A DNA stretch of 21,604 nucleotides, from positions 1 through 21,604 of the forward strand of contig JBAWVS010000047.1 of the NCBI GenBank assembly GCA_037147175.1. Direction: 5' to 3'. The stretch comes from a bacterium (GTDB taxonomy: Bacteria > Cyanobacteriota > Vampirovibrionia > Gastranaerophilales > UBA9971). Below the pieces are notes generated by a model. That model had not been told where the DNA came from, ran no database searches, and saw nothing but the letters and a program-made list of their open reading frames with translations. The translations under genes were made by a program, and so were the position numbers. Positions 5,789 to 13,264 of the stretch are shown here, in pieces. Within the stretch, counting starts at the first letter, position 1, and every line of letters starts with the position of its first letter.

Positions 5789-7072
5789 ATGAAAATTTTT
5801 TCAAAATTATATTATGAATACAGAAGAATCCTGAAAATAATAGTTCTGTATCTGATTATTTCAGGACCGGGAATTGTTGTCATGGTCGCAGATAACGATG
5901 CCGGAGGAATTACAACTTATGCGGCAACAGGAGCAAAATACGGATACAGCCTTATCTGGTTTTTGCTTTTGCTTATTCCTGTTGCATATTTTGTGCAGGA
6001 AATGACAGTAAGGCTCGGTGCTGTTACAAAAAGAGGACATGCTGAATCTGTTTTTGATGCATTCGGTTCTTTTTGGGGATGGTTTTCTTTAATAGACTTA
6101 ATGATAATAAACTGGCTGACTCTGGTTACTGAATTTATCGGAATGACGGCTGCTTTAAATATTTTTGGAGTTCCGCCCTACATTACAATAATAAGCGTGT
6201 GTGTTCTTATGGGAATAATGGTTCTTAACGGAAGATACTGGACATGGGAAAAAATTTCACTTGCGTTTTGTGCCTTAAATTTAATTTATATTCCAAGTGC
6301 CTTTATGGTTCACCCGTCAATTTCCAAAATTTTTCATGAAGGATTTATTCCTCATTTACCTGCAAGTGGATTAAATAGCGAGTTGTTTTTCTTTTTAATG
6401 GCAAACATCGGAACAACAATCGCTCCCTGGATGCTGTATTTTCAGCAGAGCGCCGTTGTTGATAAAGGAATGAGAGAAAAAGATATCCCCTGGGGCAAGT
6501 TTGATACCGCAGTCGGGTCAATTTTGACGGTAGCCGTTGCGATTTTTATTGTAATTGTTACAGGCGCGGTTCTGTTCAAACCGCCATTCGGTGTGGATAT
6601 AAGCAGTGCAGCTGAGGCCGCCTTAAAATTAATGAACACAAACAAATATGTCGGAACTTTTCTGGCCATAGGTTTATTTAATGCCGGACTTTTAGGCGCA
6701 ATTTGTATTTCACTTGCAAGTTCATGGGCTTTCGGTGAAATATTCGGATGGGCGCATTCTCTAAATAACAAAATTAAGGAAGCTCCATGGTTTTATGCAA
6801 ATTATTTTATTACTTTAATAACTGCCGGTCTTGTTGTATTAATTCCAAAGGCTCCGCTGGTGCTTATTACTCTTTTTGTACAGGTAATTGCCGTTACACT
6901 CCTTCCTGCGGCACTTGTTTTCCTTCTATTGTTATTAAATGATAAGAAAACAATGGGTGAATATAAAAATTCCATGCTCCAGAATATTATCGGAACGACT
7001 ATTGTGGTTTTGATAATTATTTTATCGACGCTTTACGCAATAAGTACATTATTTCCCCATTTGTTTAAATAA
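5789..7072 (+). CDS. NRAMP-family divalent metal transporter, probably the magnesium-type (NRMT-like) subgroup
   Basis: This 427-residue protein has about eleven hydrophobic segments and belongs in the inner membrane. It aligns with NRAMP/MntH from GPGIVV (26-31). In the first transmembrane helix the metal-binding DPGN is replaced by DAGG (37-40). In the sixth helix the usual Met-Pro-His stretch reads A212-P213-W214 within TTIAPW, so the metal-selecting methionine is alanine and the histidine is tryptophan. As I recall, loss of the Asn and Met ligands marks NRAMP-related magnesium transporters, which carry a larger, hydrated ion. The downstream MgtE_N/CBS gene points the same way. Manganese or iron import by a divergent MntH cannot be excluded. 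A structured leader precedes the gene, and the next gene starts 15 bp after its stop. Confidence 0.85.
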   Translation: MKIFSKLYYEYRRILKIIVLYLIISGPGIVVMVADNDAGGITTYAATGAKYGYSLIWFLLLLIPVAYFVQEMTVRLGAVTKRGHAESVFDAFGSFWGWFSLIDLMIINWLTLVTEFIGMTAALNIFGVPPYITIISVCVLMGIMVLNGRYWTWEKISLAFCALNLIYIPSAFMVHPSISKIFHEGFIPHLPASGLNSELFFFLMANIGTTIAPWMLYFQQSAVVDKGMREKDIPWGKFDTAVGSILTVAVAIFIVIVTGAVLFKPPFGVDISSAAEAALKLMNTNKYVGTFLAIGLFNAGLLGAICISLASSWAFGEIFGWAHSLNNKIKEAPWFYANYFITLITAGLVVLIPKAPLVLITLFVQVIAVTLLPAALVFLLLLLNDKKTMGEYKNSMLQNIIGTTIVVLIIILSTLYAISTLFPHLFK

Positions 7073-7087
7073 TTCAGGAGTTATATA

Positions 7088-7306
7088 ATGCTTAACAAAA
7101 TACAAATATTTAAAAAACAATTTAAAAAACTGCGTAAGAATTTTTATGAGCAGCATTTTGAAAGAATAATTGAAATCAATGAAAAATATGCCAATCCCAG
7201 CCTGGCAATGTCTCCAACCGTTAGATTTGCGCTGGTTGCTTTGAGATTTTACCTCCTTTTTATAGTAGGGTTGCTTATTTATAAATTTATTACGTTAATT
7301 TATTAG
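7088..7306 (+). CDS. Small single-span membrane protein, unknown function
   Basis: This 72-residue protein sits between the NRAMP gene and the PRC/MgtE_N/CBS gene, 15 bp after the first and 14 bp before the second, so it is almost certainly co-transcribed. The first half is strongly basic (KIQIFKKQFKKLRK) and probably helical, followed by a charged linker. One transmembrane helix fills the C-terminal part (about residues 46-71, FALVALRFYLLFIVGLLIYK). AGGAG lies upstream of the ATG at normal distance. I do not know a family for it. By position it may tether or link the soluble regulatory protein to the transporter; that is inference. Confidence 0.65.
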   Translation: MLNKIQIFKKQFKKLRKNFYEQHFERIIEINEKYANPSLAMSPTVRFALVALRFYLLFIVGLLIYKFITLIY

Positions 7307-7320
7307 GATATTATGGAAAA

Positions 7321-8607
7321 ATGACTAACGAAAATTTACCAAACGCAGAACAATCGGGATATTCTTTTTTTCTGAGCGATATTATAGGAAGAAAAGTGAT
7401 TTTTAACGGGAAAAAAATCGGGAAACTCGAGGATATTGCAATATTTGAAACGGAAACAATACCGGAAGCCACTCATTTTATTATAGGGCGTTCTTTTGGC
7501 TATCAATCTTTAATGGTTCCATGGAAAAAAATTGCAGAAATCACAAACGATGAAATTATTATTGATATCGAAGATCTTGAAAGATATGAAAAAGAACCGA
7601 TGGAATCACAGGTTCTGTTAAAAGATCATATTATGGATAAAAAAGTTCTCGATATGGATGATAATGAGTTGGAAGTTGTTTATGACGTTAAACTTGTTAT
7701 GAGAAACAACAAATTATACGTAACAGAAGTTGATTCCAGCAAATACGGTTTTCTGAAAAGACTGGGTTTAAAATGGCTGGTTACTTTTATTTACTCACTC
7801 GCAGATAAAATTAAAACTGATACAATCCCCTGGACTTATGTTCAGCCGCTGCCGGAAAACATAAGCAGTTTTCAGGGAAATGTTAAACTAAAAGTTTTAA
7901 AAGAAAAACTGCTTGATATCCACCCTGCTGATTTGGCTGATATACTCGAAGAACTCGAGCCTGATCAAAGGCTTGCACTTTTTAGCGAGCTGGATACAGA
8001 ACATGCTTCAGATACATTAGAAGAAATAGAACCAAGAGTGCAAAGAGATTTGATTTCATCTCTGGACAAAGAAAAAACCGTTGAACTTATTAATGATATG
8101 ACCCCCGGGCAGGCAGCGGACATTCTGGCTGTTTTGCCTACCAATGAAGCAGATGATATCTTAAACTTAATTGCTTTGCATGACAAAGAAACAGCACAAA
8201 AAATTGAGCTTATTTTAGACAAACAAGACGAAAAAATCTTGCACTTTGCCACTTCCCACTTTTTTAAATTTTCTCCAACTGCTACAGCCAACGAAGCTAT
8301 AGAAATTTTTCACAATGAAGCTAAAAACAAAGACGTAATAATGTATCTTTATATAGTGGATGAAGAAGAAAAACTGGTGGGAGTCTGTGATATTAAAGAA
8401 TTACTTCAGGCAGAATCGGAAGATAAGCTTGAAGATATAATGACAACTCATGTCATAAGCTTAAATACAGAGAATACCTTGATTGAAGCCTCAAGAATGT
8501 TTTCAAGGTATCTATTTAGAGCTATTCCTATAATAGATGAAAACGAAGTTATACTTGGTGTGATTCCGTATCGAGATATAATAAACTTAGACCATCGTTT
8601 TATTTAA
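7321..8607 (+). CDS. PRC-barrel, MgtE_N and CBS-pair protein (soluble magnesium-sensor-like)
   Basis: The 428-residue protein has no transmembrane segment. Residues about 15-85 form a PRC-barrel-like domain (LSDIIGRKVIFNGKKIGKLE) and about 97-160 a second, weaker one. Residues about 190-290 match the MgtE N-terminal superhelical repeats (HPADLADILEELEPDQRLAL, then TPGQAADILAVLPTNEADDI). Residues about 305-425 form two CBS motifs (TATANEAIEIFHNEA; IMTTHVISLNTENTLIEASR). MgtE uses exactly this N plus CBS unit to close its channel when cytoplasmic magnesium is high, but here the MgtE channel domain is absent and an NRAMP transporter lies upstream. I infer that it gates or regulates that transporter. 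The next in-frame methionines lie well inside the PRC domain, so the ATG at 7321 is used; AGGA precedes it by about 11 bp. Confidence 0.88.
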   Translation: MTNENLPNAEQSGYSFFLSDIIGRKVIFNGKKIGKLEDIAIFETETIPEATHFIIGRSFGYQSLMVPWKKIAEITNDEIIIDIEDLERYEKEPMESQVLLKDHIMDKKVLDMDDNELEVVYDVKLVMRNNKLYVTEVDSSKYGFLKRLGLKWLVTFIYSLADKIKTDTIPWTYVQPLPENISSFQGNVKLKVLKEKLLDIHPADLADILEELEPDQRLALFSELDTEHASDTLEEIEPRVQRDLISSLDKEKTVELINDMTPGQAADILAVLPTNEADDILNLIALHDKETAQKIELILDKQDEKILHFATSHFFKFSPTATANEAIEIFHNEAKNKDVIMYLYIVDEEEKLVGVCDIKELLQAESEDKLEDIMTTHVISLNTENTLIEASRMFSRYLFRAIPIIDENEVILGVIPYRDIINLDHRFI

Positions 8608-8629
8608 GGCATAATATTAAGTTTTATTA

Positions 8630-8673
8630 ATTGAATAGCTATTTTTTATATACGAAATAGCAATTTTTTCAAT
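8630..8673 (+). terminator. Intrinsic terminator of the metal-transport operon
   Basis: GCTATTT (8638-8644) pairs with AAATAGC (8655-8661), followed by AATTTTTT. Outer bases ATTGAA (8630-8635) and TTCAAT (8668-8673) extend the symmetry. It lies 23 bp past the stop codon of the CBS-protein gene. Confidence 0.7.
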
Positions 8674-8699
8674 ACGGATGTTTTTATATATGTACAAGG

Positions 8700-8821
8700 A
8701 CAAAACAAAACAAACACAACACACTACCTCAAATAAAAGCTTAAATTTCAATAAATAAAACCTTTTACCTACCACACCTACCTTCCCCTTTCCCTTCCTT
8801 ACCTACAAAAACAAATTTTAA
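8700..8821 (+). other. Nearly G-free, C-rich tract
   Basis: Across these 122 bases there is one G (8739). The second half is a pyrimidine run, with CCTTCCCCTTTCCCTTCC at 8781-8798. C-over-G bubbles of this length are the hallmark of Rho-utilisation sites, and it lies between two intrinsic terminators. The complementary strand reads GGAAGGGAAAGGGGAAGG, which could fold as a two-tetrad G-quadruplex. No gene is visible in it. Confidence 0.5.
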
Positions 8822-8848
8822 GACAGCTTCAAAACTGTCTATTTTTTT
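8821..8848 (+). terminator. Second intrinsic terminator
   Basis: AGACAG (8821-8826) pairs with CTGTCT (8835-8840) around an 8-nt loop, followed by A and seven T (8842-8848). It would stop read-through from the metal-transport operon towards the transposase remnant. Confidence 0.7.
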
Positions 8849-8877
8849 GCAAATTTCATTAGTATAATATGCCCATA

Positions 8878-9500
8878 AATCAGGACAGAAAAAATCAAAT
8901 TTATTCGTTTTAGAATAGAAAAGGAAACAGATTTATGACAAAATTCTTTCAATCTATGCCAAAGGAATGTCCAAAGAGGCAATTAATTCAAATATTGAGG
9001 ACCTCTACAAATTCTCTGTTTCAAAAGAACAAGTTTCAAGGGTAACTGACAAAATCCTTCCCATCGCAAAAGAATGGCAAAATAGACCTCTTGATAGCTT
9101 TTACACTGTCATTTTTCTTGACGGAATGAGCTTTGATATTAGAGAAAACAGAAGTTATCACAAAAAGACGGTTTACGTCATTATCGGAATTAGAATTGAC
9201 GAAAGAAAAGAGCTCTTTGGCTTGTGGATAGGTGAAAATGAAACATCCAAATATCGTAAACCAATATCAAATGATTTAAAGGCCGGAGGCGTTCACGATA
9301 TTCTAATAGCTTGTGTTGACGGGCTTAACGGATTTGAACAGGCAATGAATTCTGTTTCTCCTTTGACTAAAACCCTGTGTGGTATTGTTCATATTATTCG
9401 AAATTGCACACGTTATATGAATTACAAAGCCATAAAAGCCTTTTGCTCTGATATGAAGCCAATTTACAAGGCAGTTAATGAAGAATCCGCACTTCTTTAA
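8878..9500 (+). pseudogene. Decayed IS256-family (Mutator-type) transposase fragment
   Basis: The longest intact stretch (177 codons from the ATG at 8967) aligns with the centre of IS256-type transposases: YAKGMSKEAI (partly upstream of the ATG), VSRVTDKILP, EWQNRPLD, the first catalytic Asp in FLDGMSFDI, AVY-like TVYVIIGIRIDERKELFGLW, GENE, and the second Asp in ILIACVDGL, then IVHIIRN. Family members have about 400 residues; this one lacks roughly the first quarter and the whole C-terminal part with the catalytic Glu, so it cannot be active. Homology continues upstream in two frames (DRKNQIYS near 8881, then KQIYDKILSIYAKG before 8967), with a stop and a frameshift between. It ends 4 bp from the flgL stop codon, tail to tail, without damaging flgL. 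Confidence 0.85.
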
Positions 9501-9504
9501 AAAT

Positions 9505-10440
9505 TTACATATATGTCAGTAATGACGGCTGAATTATCTTTGCGCTTACTTGAAGCGAGACATCAAGCGCTGTTTGCTGAAACTGCAAATCAGATATAGT
9601 CTTTGCCATGTCAATATCTTCAGCTCCTGATTTAATTTTTGTAAGATTTATCTGGTCATCCTGAAGAGCTGTTTTTATTGTATCCAGCCTGTTAGAAGTC
9701 CCTCCTAATTGAGCCTGTGTATTAGTAATTGTTTGTAAACTACTGTCAAACTCATCTAGTTTTGCTCTTATTACACCCTGATCAGGATTTGCTGCTCCAA
9801 GTTCAGTGCTTAAAGTTACAAGGGTTTTTAAAAGACCACTCCCTGTTATGGTTCCACCGGAAGTATAATATTCCCCAAAAATCTTATCACCGGTTACATT
9901 AATAGGTATTGCAACACCATCACTTGCTTCAGCCTTTCTATCAGCTGTGCCGCTAACAGAACCGGTATATTTCATTTCTCCCGTGGCAGGAACAGTAAAG
10001 GGAGCAGTATTCGTTTGAAGCCCTCCAAAGATATAAGTTGTTCCGTATTTTGTGTTTCCAAGATCTTTAACCTGTTCAATTATTTGTTTTATTTGTGCGT
10101 TTATAGCTTGTAGTTCATCGGAACCCGCTGTTGAACTTGATGCCTGTACCGTTAATTCTCTTGCCTGCTGAACTGAATCTATTAAAGTTGTTAAAGTTGC
10201 GTCTGTTACATTAAGTTCAGACTGTGCATTATCTATATTTTTTATGTAATTATTTATTTTACCCAGGGAACTGTTTGTTGAAACAACTGAAATACCGGCA
10301 AGCACATCATCAGAGATTTTTGTTATTCTTTTTCCCGAAGAAATTTGTGTTTGCGTGTCAACCAATTTTGACCTGTTTGATAAAAGGTTTCTAATAACAC
10401 TATCACTGGTATAGCTGTTTGTAACTCTTGTATACTGCAT
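9505..10440 (-). CDS. flgL: Flagellar hook-filament junction protein FlgL
   Basis: FlgL (311 residues) is exported through the flagellar type III apparatus and forms the second junction ring, onto which flagellin assembles. The flagellin-like N-terminal helices are clear (SVIRNLLSNRSKLVDTQTQI followed by SSGKRI), as is the YIFGG segment near residue 140. The C-terminal helix (DLQFQQTALDVSLQVSAKII) runs to the usual end, so the protein is complete despite the transposase remnant 4 bp beyond its stop codon. It is the last gene of the operon, 56 bp after flgK. AGGGGTAGGA precedes the ATG. The intergenic sequence holds a C/G-rich hairpin (CCCCT/AGGGG, near 10467-10485) that may mark processing or partial termination. 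Confidence 0.95.
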   Translation of the reverse strand: MQYTRVTNSYTSDSVIRNLLSNRSKLVDTQTQISSGKRITKISDDVLAGISVVSTNSSLGKINNYIKNIDNAQSELNVTDATLTTLIDSVQQARELTVQASSSTAGSDELQAINAQIKQIIEQVKDLGNTKYGTTYIFGGLQTNTAPFTVPATGEMKYTGSVSGTADRKAEASDGVAIPINVTGDKIFGEYYTSGGTITGSGLLKTLVTLSTELGAANPDQGVIRAKLDEFDSSLQTITNTQAQLGGTSNRLDTIKTALQDDQINLTKIKSGAEDIDMAKTISDLQFQQTALDVSLQVSAKIIQPSLLTYM

Positions 10441-10496
10441 AAATCCTACCCCTTTTTTATTATCCCCTCAGAAAAACAGGGGGTTTCATTATTTTA

Positions 10497-12017
10497 TTAA
10501 CCTACCATGTTTATTATTGTTGTTAAAGTTTGACTAATAGTTGTCATAATCTTTGCCGAAGCCTCGTAAGAGCGTTGAAATCTTACCAGATCAGTTAATT
10601 CTTCATCAAGGTTAACTCCTGTCAAAGAGTCCCTTTTGGTTGTAATCTGCTGCAAAGTATTATCTTTTATATCATTGTTATCCTGAAGATTTTTTGATTG
10701 TGTACCCAGTTTTCCTACCATATTAGTAAGATATCCCTGTGTTGTGGTTCCGCCTAACCCGGCTAAGTCCTGTTTGTCTCTGACTTGAGCCATGTTAAGC
10801 GCATTACTTCCGTCTCCTGTGCTGCTTGAAATACTTGTTCCAATAGCAGCAGCTATCTGGTATGGGTCATTTACAAGTGTATCATTAACTTTTATATTCC
10901 CTGCCGTTATATTTAAAGTTGTATTTGCAGAATCAAGAAAAAAAGCACTCGGAGTATTGACAGATAATGTTTGCGGAGTAACGGAACTATTAATATATTT
11001 TCCGCCTGTTTGAACAGCATTCATAGCACTTGCAAATTGGGTTGCAAGTGTATTGAGTGCATCCATCTTGTCTTTTATTGTTAGTTTAGTGGAATCACTT
11101 CCTCCCATTTGGAGAATCGCACCTATTTTTCCTGATGTCATCAAAGAATAGGCATTGCTTGAAAAAGTGCTTCCTCCACTATTTTTAATCTGAACAACTG
11201 ACGGATTATTAACATCACCTGCTGTAATACTAAAAATTCCTTTTTGTTCTTTTCCGTTTACAAGTTCAACATTTCCTAGTGATAATGTTACGGTGTTATT
11301 TTTTTCGTTCGTTATATTTACGGGAATATATTCCGAAATTTTATCTAATAATTGATCTCTTTGGTCTAAAAGGGCGTTAGGCGTGATTCCCTGTGCTGTT
11401 GAAATATTAATTTTATCGTTTAAATTTGCTACTGCGCTTAATTTACCGTTTAAGTCATTTATATCTATACTTAATTTGCTTTGAGTAAGCGTATTAGGGA
11501 TGGCTGTATCCCCAACAAGACCTGTTCTCATATCCTGCATATTTGTATAAGTATTATTAAATTGAGTGGTTAAGGTTTGTGCATTTTGAATAACGCTGTT
11601 TCTAACTACATAATCATTTGGACTGGATGCTAACTGACTTAAACTGTTATAAAAATCATTTAATGCTGTATTTAATCCTGTATCTCCCAGTTGATTGACT
11701 GTATTTTCCAGCTGTACGGCATTGTCGCTATATTCTTTATAATAGTTTGCGTCTGTTGTTTCTTTTCTGAACGAATTATCGAGAAAAAGATCTCTGTTTC
11801 TTGAAATACTGTCAATAACAGCACCTGATCCGCTTTGAGAAGCATCTATAGGGTTTTCATAAGGAGATATGTTACTTGCTTGTGATATTTCGAGCCTTTG
11901 TTTGCTGTATCCGGCAGTATTCATATTTGAAACGTTACTGTTAATAATATCAATGGCAGCCTGATTTAATGTTAAAGCTCTTTGTGTATTGTATATCCCG
12001 TATAATGATGATGGCAT
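10497..12017 (-). CDS. flgK: Flagellar hook-associated protein 1, FlgK
   Basis: FlgK (506 residues) forms the first junction layer at the hook tip. The N-terminal rod/hook-family motif is present (IINSNVSNMNTAGYSKQRLE), with the LDNSFR and YNSLSQLASSPNDYVVR segments of the D1 region after it. The middle is variable and rich in Asn, Thr and Ser, and the C terminus has the matching helix VNLDEELTDLVRFQRSYEAS. Length is normal for low-GC relatives. GGGGAG lies upstream of the start. It follows flgN by 59 bp, the chaperone-client order found in many bacteria, where FlgN holds FlgK and FlgL before export. Confidence 0.95.
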   Translation of the reverse strand: MPSSLYGIYNTQRALTLNQAAIDIINSNVSNMNTAGYSKQRLEISQASNISPYENPIDASQSGSGAVIDSISRNRDLFLDNSFRKETTDANYYKEYSDNAVQLENTVNQLGDTGLNTALNDFYNSLSQLASSPNDYVVRNSVIQNAQTLTTQFNNTYTNMQDMRTGLVGDTAIPNTLTQSKLSIDINDLNGKLSAVANLNDKINISTAQGITPNALLDQRDQLLDKISEYIPVNITNEKNNTVTLSLGNVELVNGKEQKGIFSITAGDVNNPSVVQIKNSGGSTFSSNAYSLMTSGKIGAILQMGGSDSTKLTIKDKMDALNTLATQFASAMNAVQTGGKYINSSVTPQTLSVNTPSAFFLDSANTTLNITAGNIKVNDTLVNDPYQIAAAIGTSISSSTGDGSNALNMAQVRDKQDLAGLGGTTTQGYLTNMVGKLGTQSKNLQDNNDIKDNTLQQITTKRDSLTGVNLDEELTDLVRFQRSYEASAKIMTTISQTLTTIINMVG

Positions 12018-12076
12018 TTTATATTATTTCTCCCCTTTTTAACCCATAAATGCACTTAAAACAACTATGTTTTTTG

Positions 12077-12562
12077 TCAGGCTTCATGTTCTACAGAACT
12101 TAAATCAAAAAGTCTTTTACTTGTCTTTGTTGCTCCTTTTTTGTTATAGGCAGATCCTTCAGGGACAAGTGCATTTGCAATTATAACAATAGAATTTTCT
12201 ACTATTTTTAAAGAATGTTTTAAAAGTTCTATATTTATTGTGTTTTGTTTTTGAATGTTGGATAAAAGATTTTTTATTTTATCTCTAAGATTAGAAATTT
12301 TATTCGCCTGTTCTTTGTTTTCTATTCTTTCAATAATTTCTTTAAGTGTAGAATTGTCGGGATAAACAAGTTTTCTTTTTTCTTCCAGTTTTTCTACAAT
12401 ATAGTTGTATTTTTCAAGTTCTAAATCAACAATTCTGATTTTTTCTATATCACCGTTGATAAGATGCTGTTTTTTTCCGCTAATATATTCTTCGAGCTTT
12501 GAATAAGCTTCTATTTCCTGATTTAAAATTTTTTCAAGTTCATAAATTGAATTGGTATCCAT
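12077..12562 (-). CDS. flgN: FlgN-like flagellar export chaperone
   Basis: This is a 161-residue, almost entirely helical, charged protein with heptad-like leucine and isoleucine spacing. It starts ELEKILNQEIEAYSKLEEYI, a typical FlgN family opening, and the central KLEEKRK and ISNLRDKIKNLLSNIQKQN segments fit its coiled-coil body. FlgN binds FlgK and FlgL in the cytoplasm and delivers them to the export gate. Sequence conservation in this family is weak, so the call rests strongly on length, helical character and position directly upstream of flgK. GGGAGG precedes the ATG. Confidence 0.8.
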   Translation of the reverse strand: MDTNSIYELEKILNQEIEAYSKLEEYISGKKQHLINGDIEKIRIVDLELEKYNYIVEKLEEKRKLVYPDNSTLKEIIERIENKEQANKISNLRDKIKNLLSNIQKQNTINIELLKHSLKIVENSIVIIANALVPEGSAYNKKGATKTSKRLFDLSSVEHEA

Positions 12563-12587
12563 TTTTCTCCTCCCGATTTTTAAATTT

Positions 12588-12923
12588 TTATGCCGTATAA
12601 TCAGCTAAAAGACTTTTGCCGTAACTTAAAGCATTTTTTATGTCTTCATCTTGTATATCCTGATAATTATTTTTCCCTATAAATTCTTTGATTTCTCCTA
12701 TATGTTTTTTGTTTCTTTCTATAAAATCGTCATTATTAGCTTCTTCTGTTTGTTTTTTAATGCTTATATCCTGCGAAGAGATAGAAAGTTTTATATCTCC
12801 TTCATTAAACCCGCTTTTTAAAAGGTCTTTTTCTTTTGATAATTTGTTTGTGTTTTCAAAAGCCTGCTTTGCCCTGAAGGCCTGCATACTGCTTATGCTT
12901 GAACTGATACTTCCTACCGCCAT
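12588..12923 (-). CDS. FlgM-like anti-sigma-28 factor (divergent)
   Basis: The 111-residue protein lies just upstream of flgN, the usual place of flgM. FlgM binds sigma-28 until the hook is complete and is then exported, releasing late flagellar transcription. The N-terminal half is low in order-promoting residues and rich in Ser, Lys and Gln, as expected for an exported, unfolded protein. The C-terminal half (RNKKHIGEIKEFIGKNNYQD followed by IQDEDIKNALSYGKSLL) has the FlgM pattern of a basic helix, a turn with G/N-x-Y, and a final helix. Conservation is low, and another small secreted flagellar protein is possible. Start supported by AAAGGGA upstream; flgJ ends 15 bp before it. Confidence 0.55.
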   Translation of the reverse strand: MAVGSISSSISSMQAFRAKQAFENTNKLSKEKDLLKSGFNEGDIKLSISSQDISIKKQTEEANNDDFIERNKKHIGEIKEFIGKNNYQDIQDEDIKNALSYGKSLLADYTA

Positions 12924-12938
12924 AATATTTATCCCTTT

Positions 12939-13262
12939 TTATACTCTGTTTTTCATTTGTTCGTAAATTTGCTGTGCAAAACCGAATGATGTTCGAGGAT
13001 TTGAAGAAATATTTTTTGCAACTTCTTCATTCATCATCGATCTAAACATTTCTTCGCCTCTTCCACCTGAAAATTCTTCACTTTTTTCCACCGTTGAATT
13101 TAAAGTTTCAAGAAATTGAGTTATAAATACTGACTCAAAATCCTGTGCTGATTTTTTTAACTGTTCATCTGTTTTGTTGTTTTTATTGGCACCGGAAATT
13201 TCTTCCAGTTTTTTTCCTTGTATTCCAAACATTGTTGTTGTCATATCTACAGGGTTTATCAT
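12939..13262 (-). CDS. flgJ: FlgJ-type rod-binding (rod cap) protein, without muramidase domain
   Basis: These 107 residues correspond to the N-terminal rod-binding domain of FlgJ only. Recognisable parts are LKKSAQDFESVFITQFLETL (family motif A..FE..F...l) and GRGEEMFRSMMNEEVAKNIS followed by GFAQQIYEQM at the end. In enterobacteria FlgJ carries a second, peptidoglycan-cutting domain, which is absent here; a separate lytic transglycosylase is encoded at the start of the same operon. The protein helps rod subunits assemble in the periplasm. It has no signal peptide, consistent with type III export. It starts 2 bp after flgI ends, so translation is probably coupled. Confidence 0.88.
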   Translation of the reverse strand: MINPVDMTTTMFGIQGKKLEEISGANKNNKTDEQLKKSAQDFESVFITQFLETLNSTVEKSEEFSGGRGEEMFRSMMNEEVAKNISSNPRTSFGFAQQIYEQMKNRV

Positions 13263-13264
13263 TT

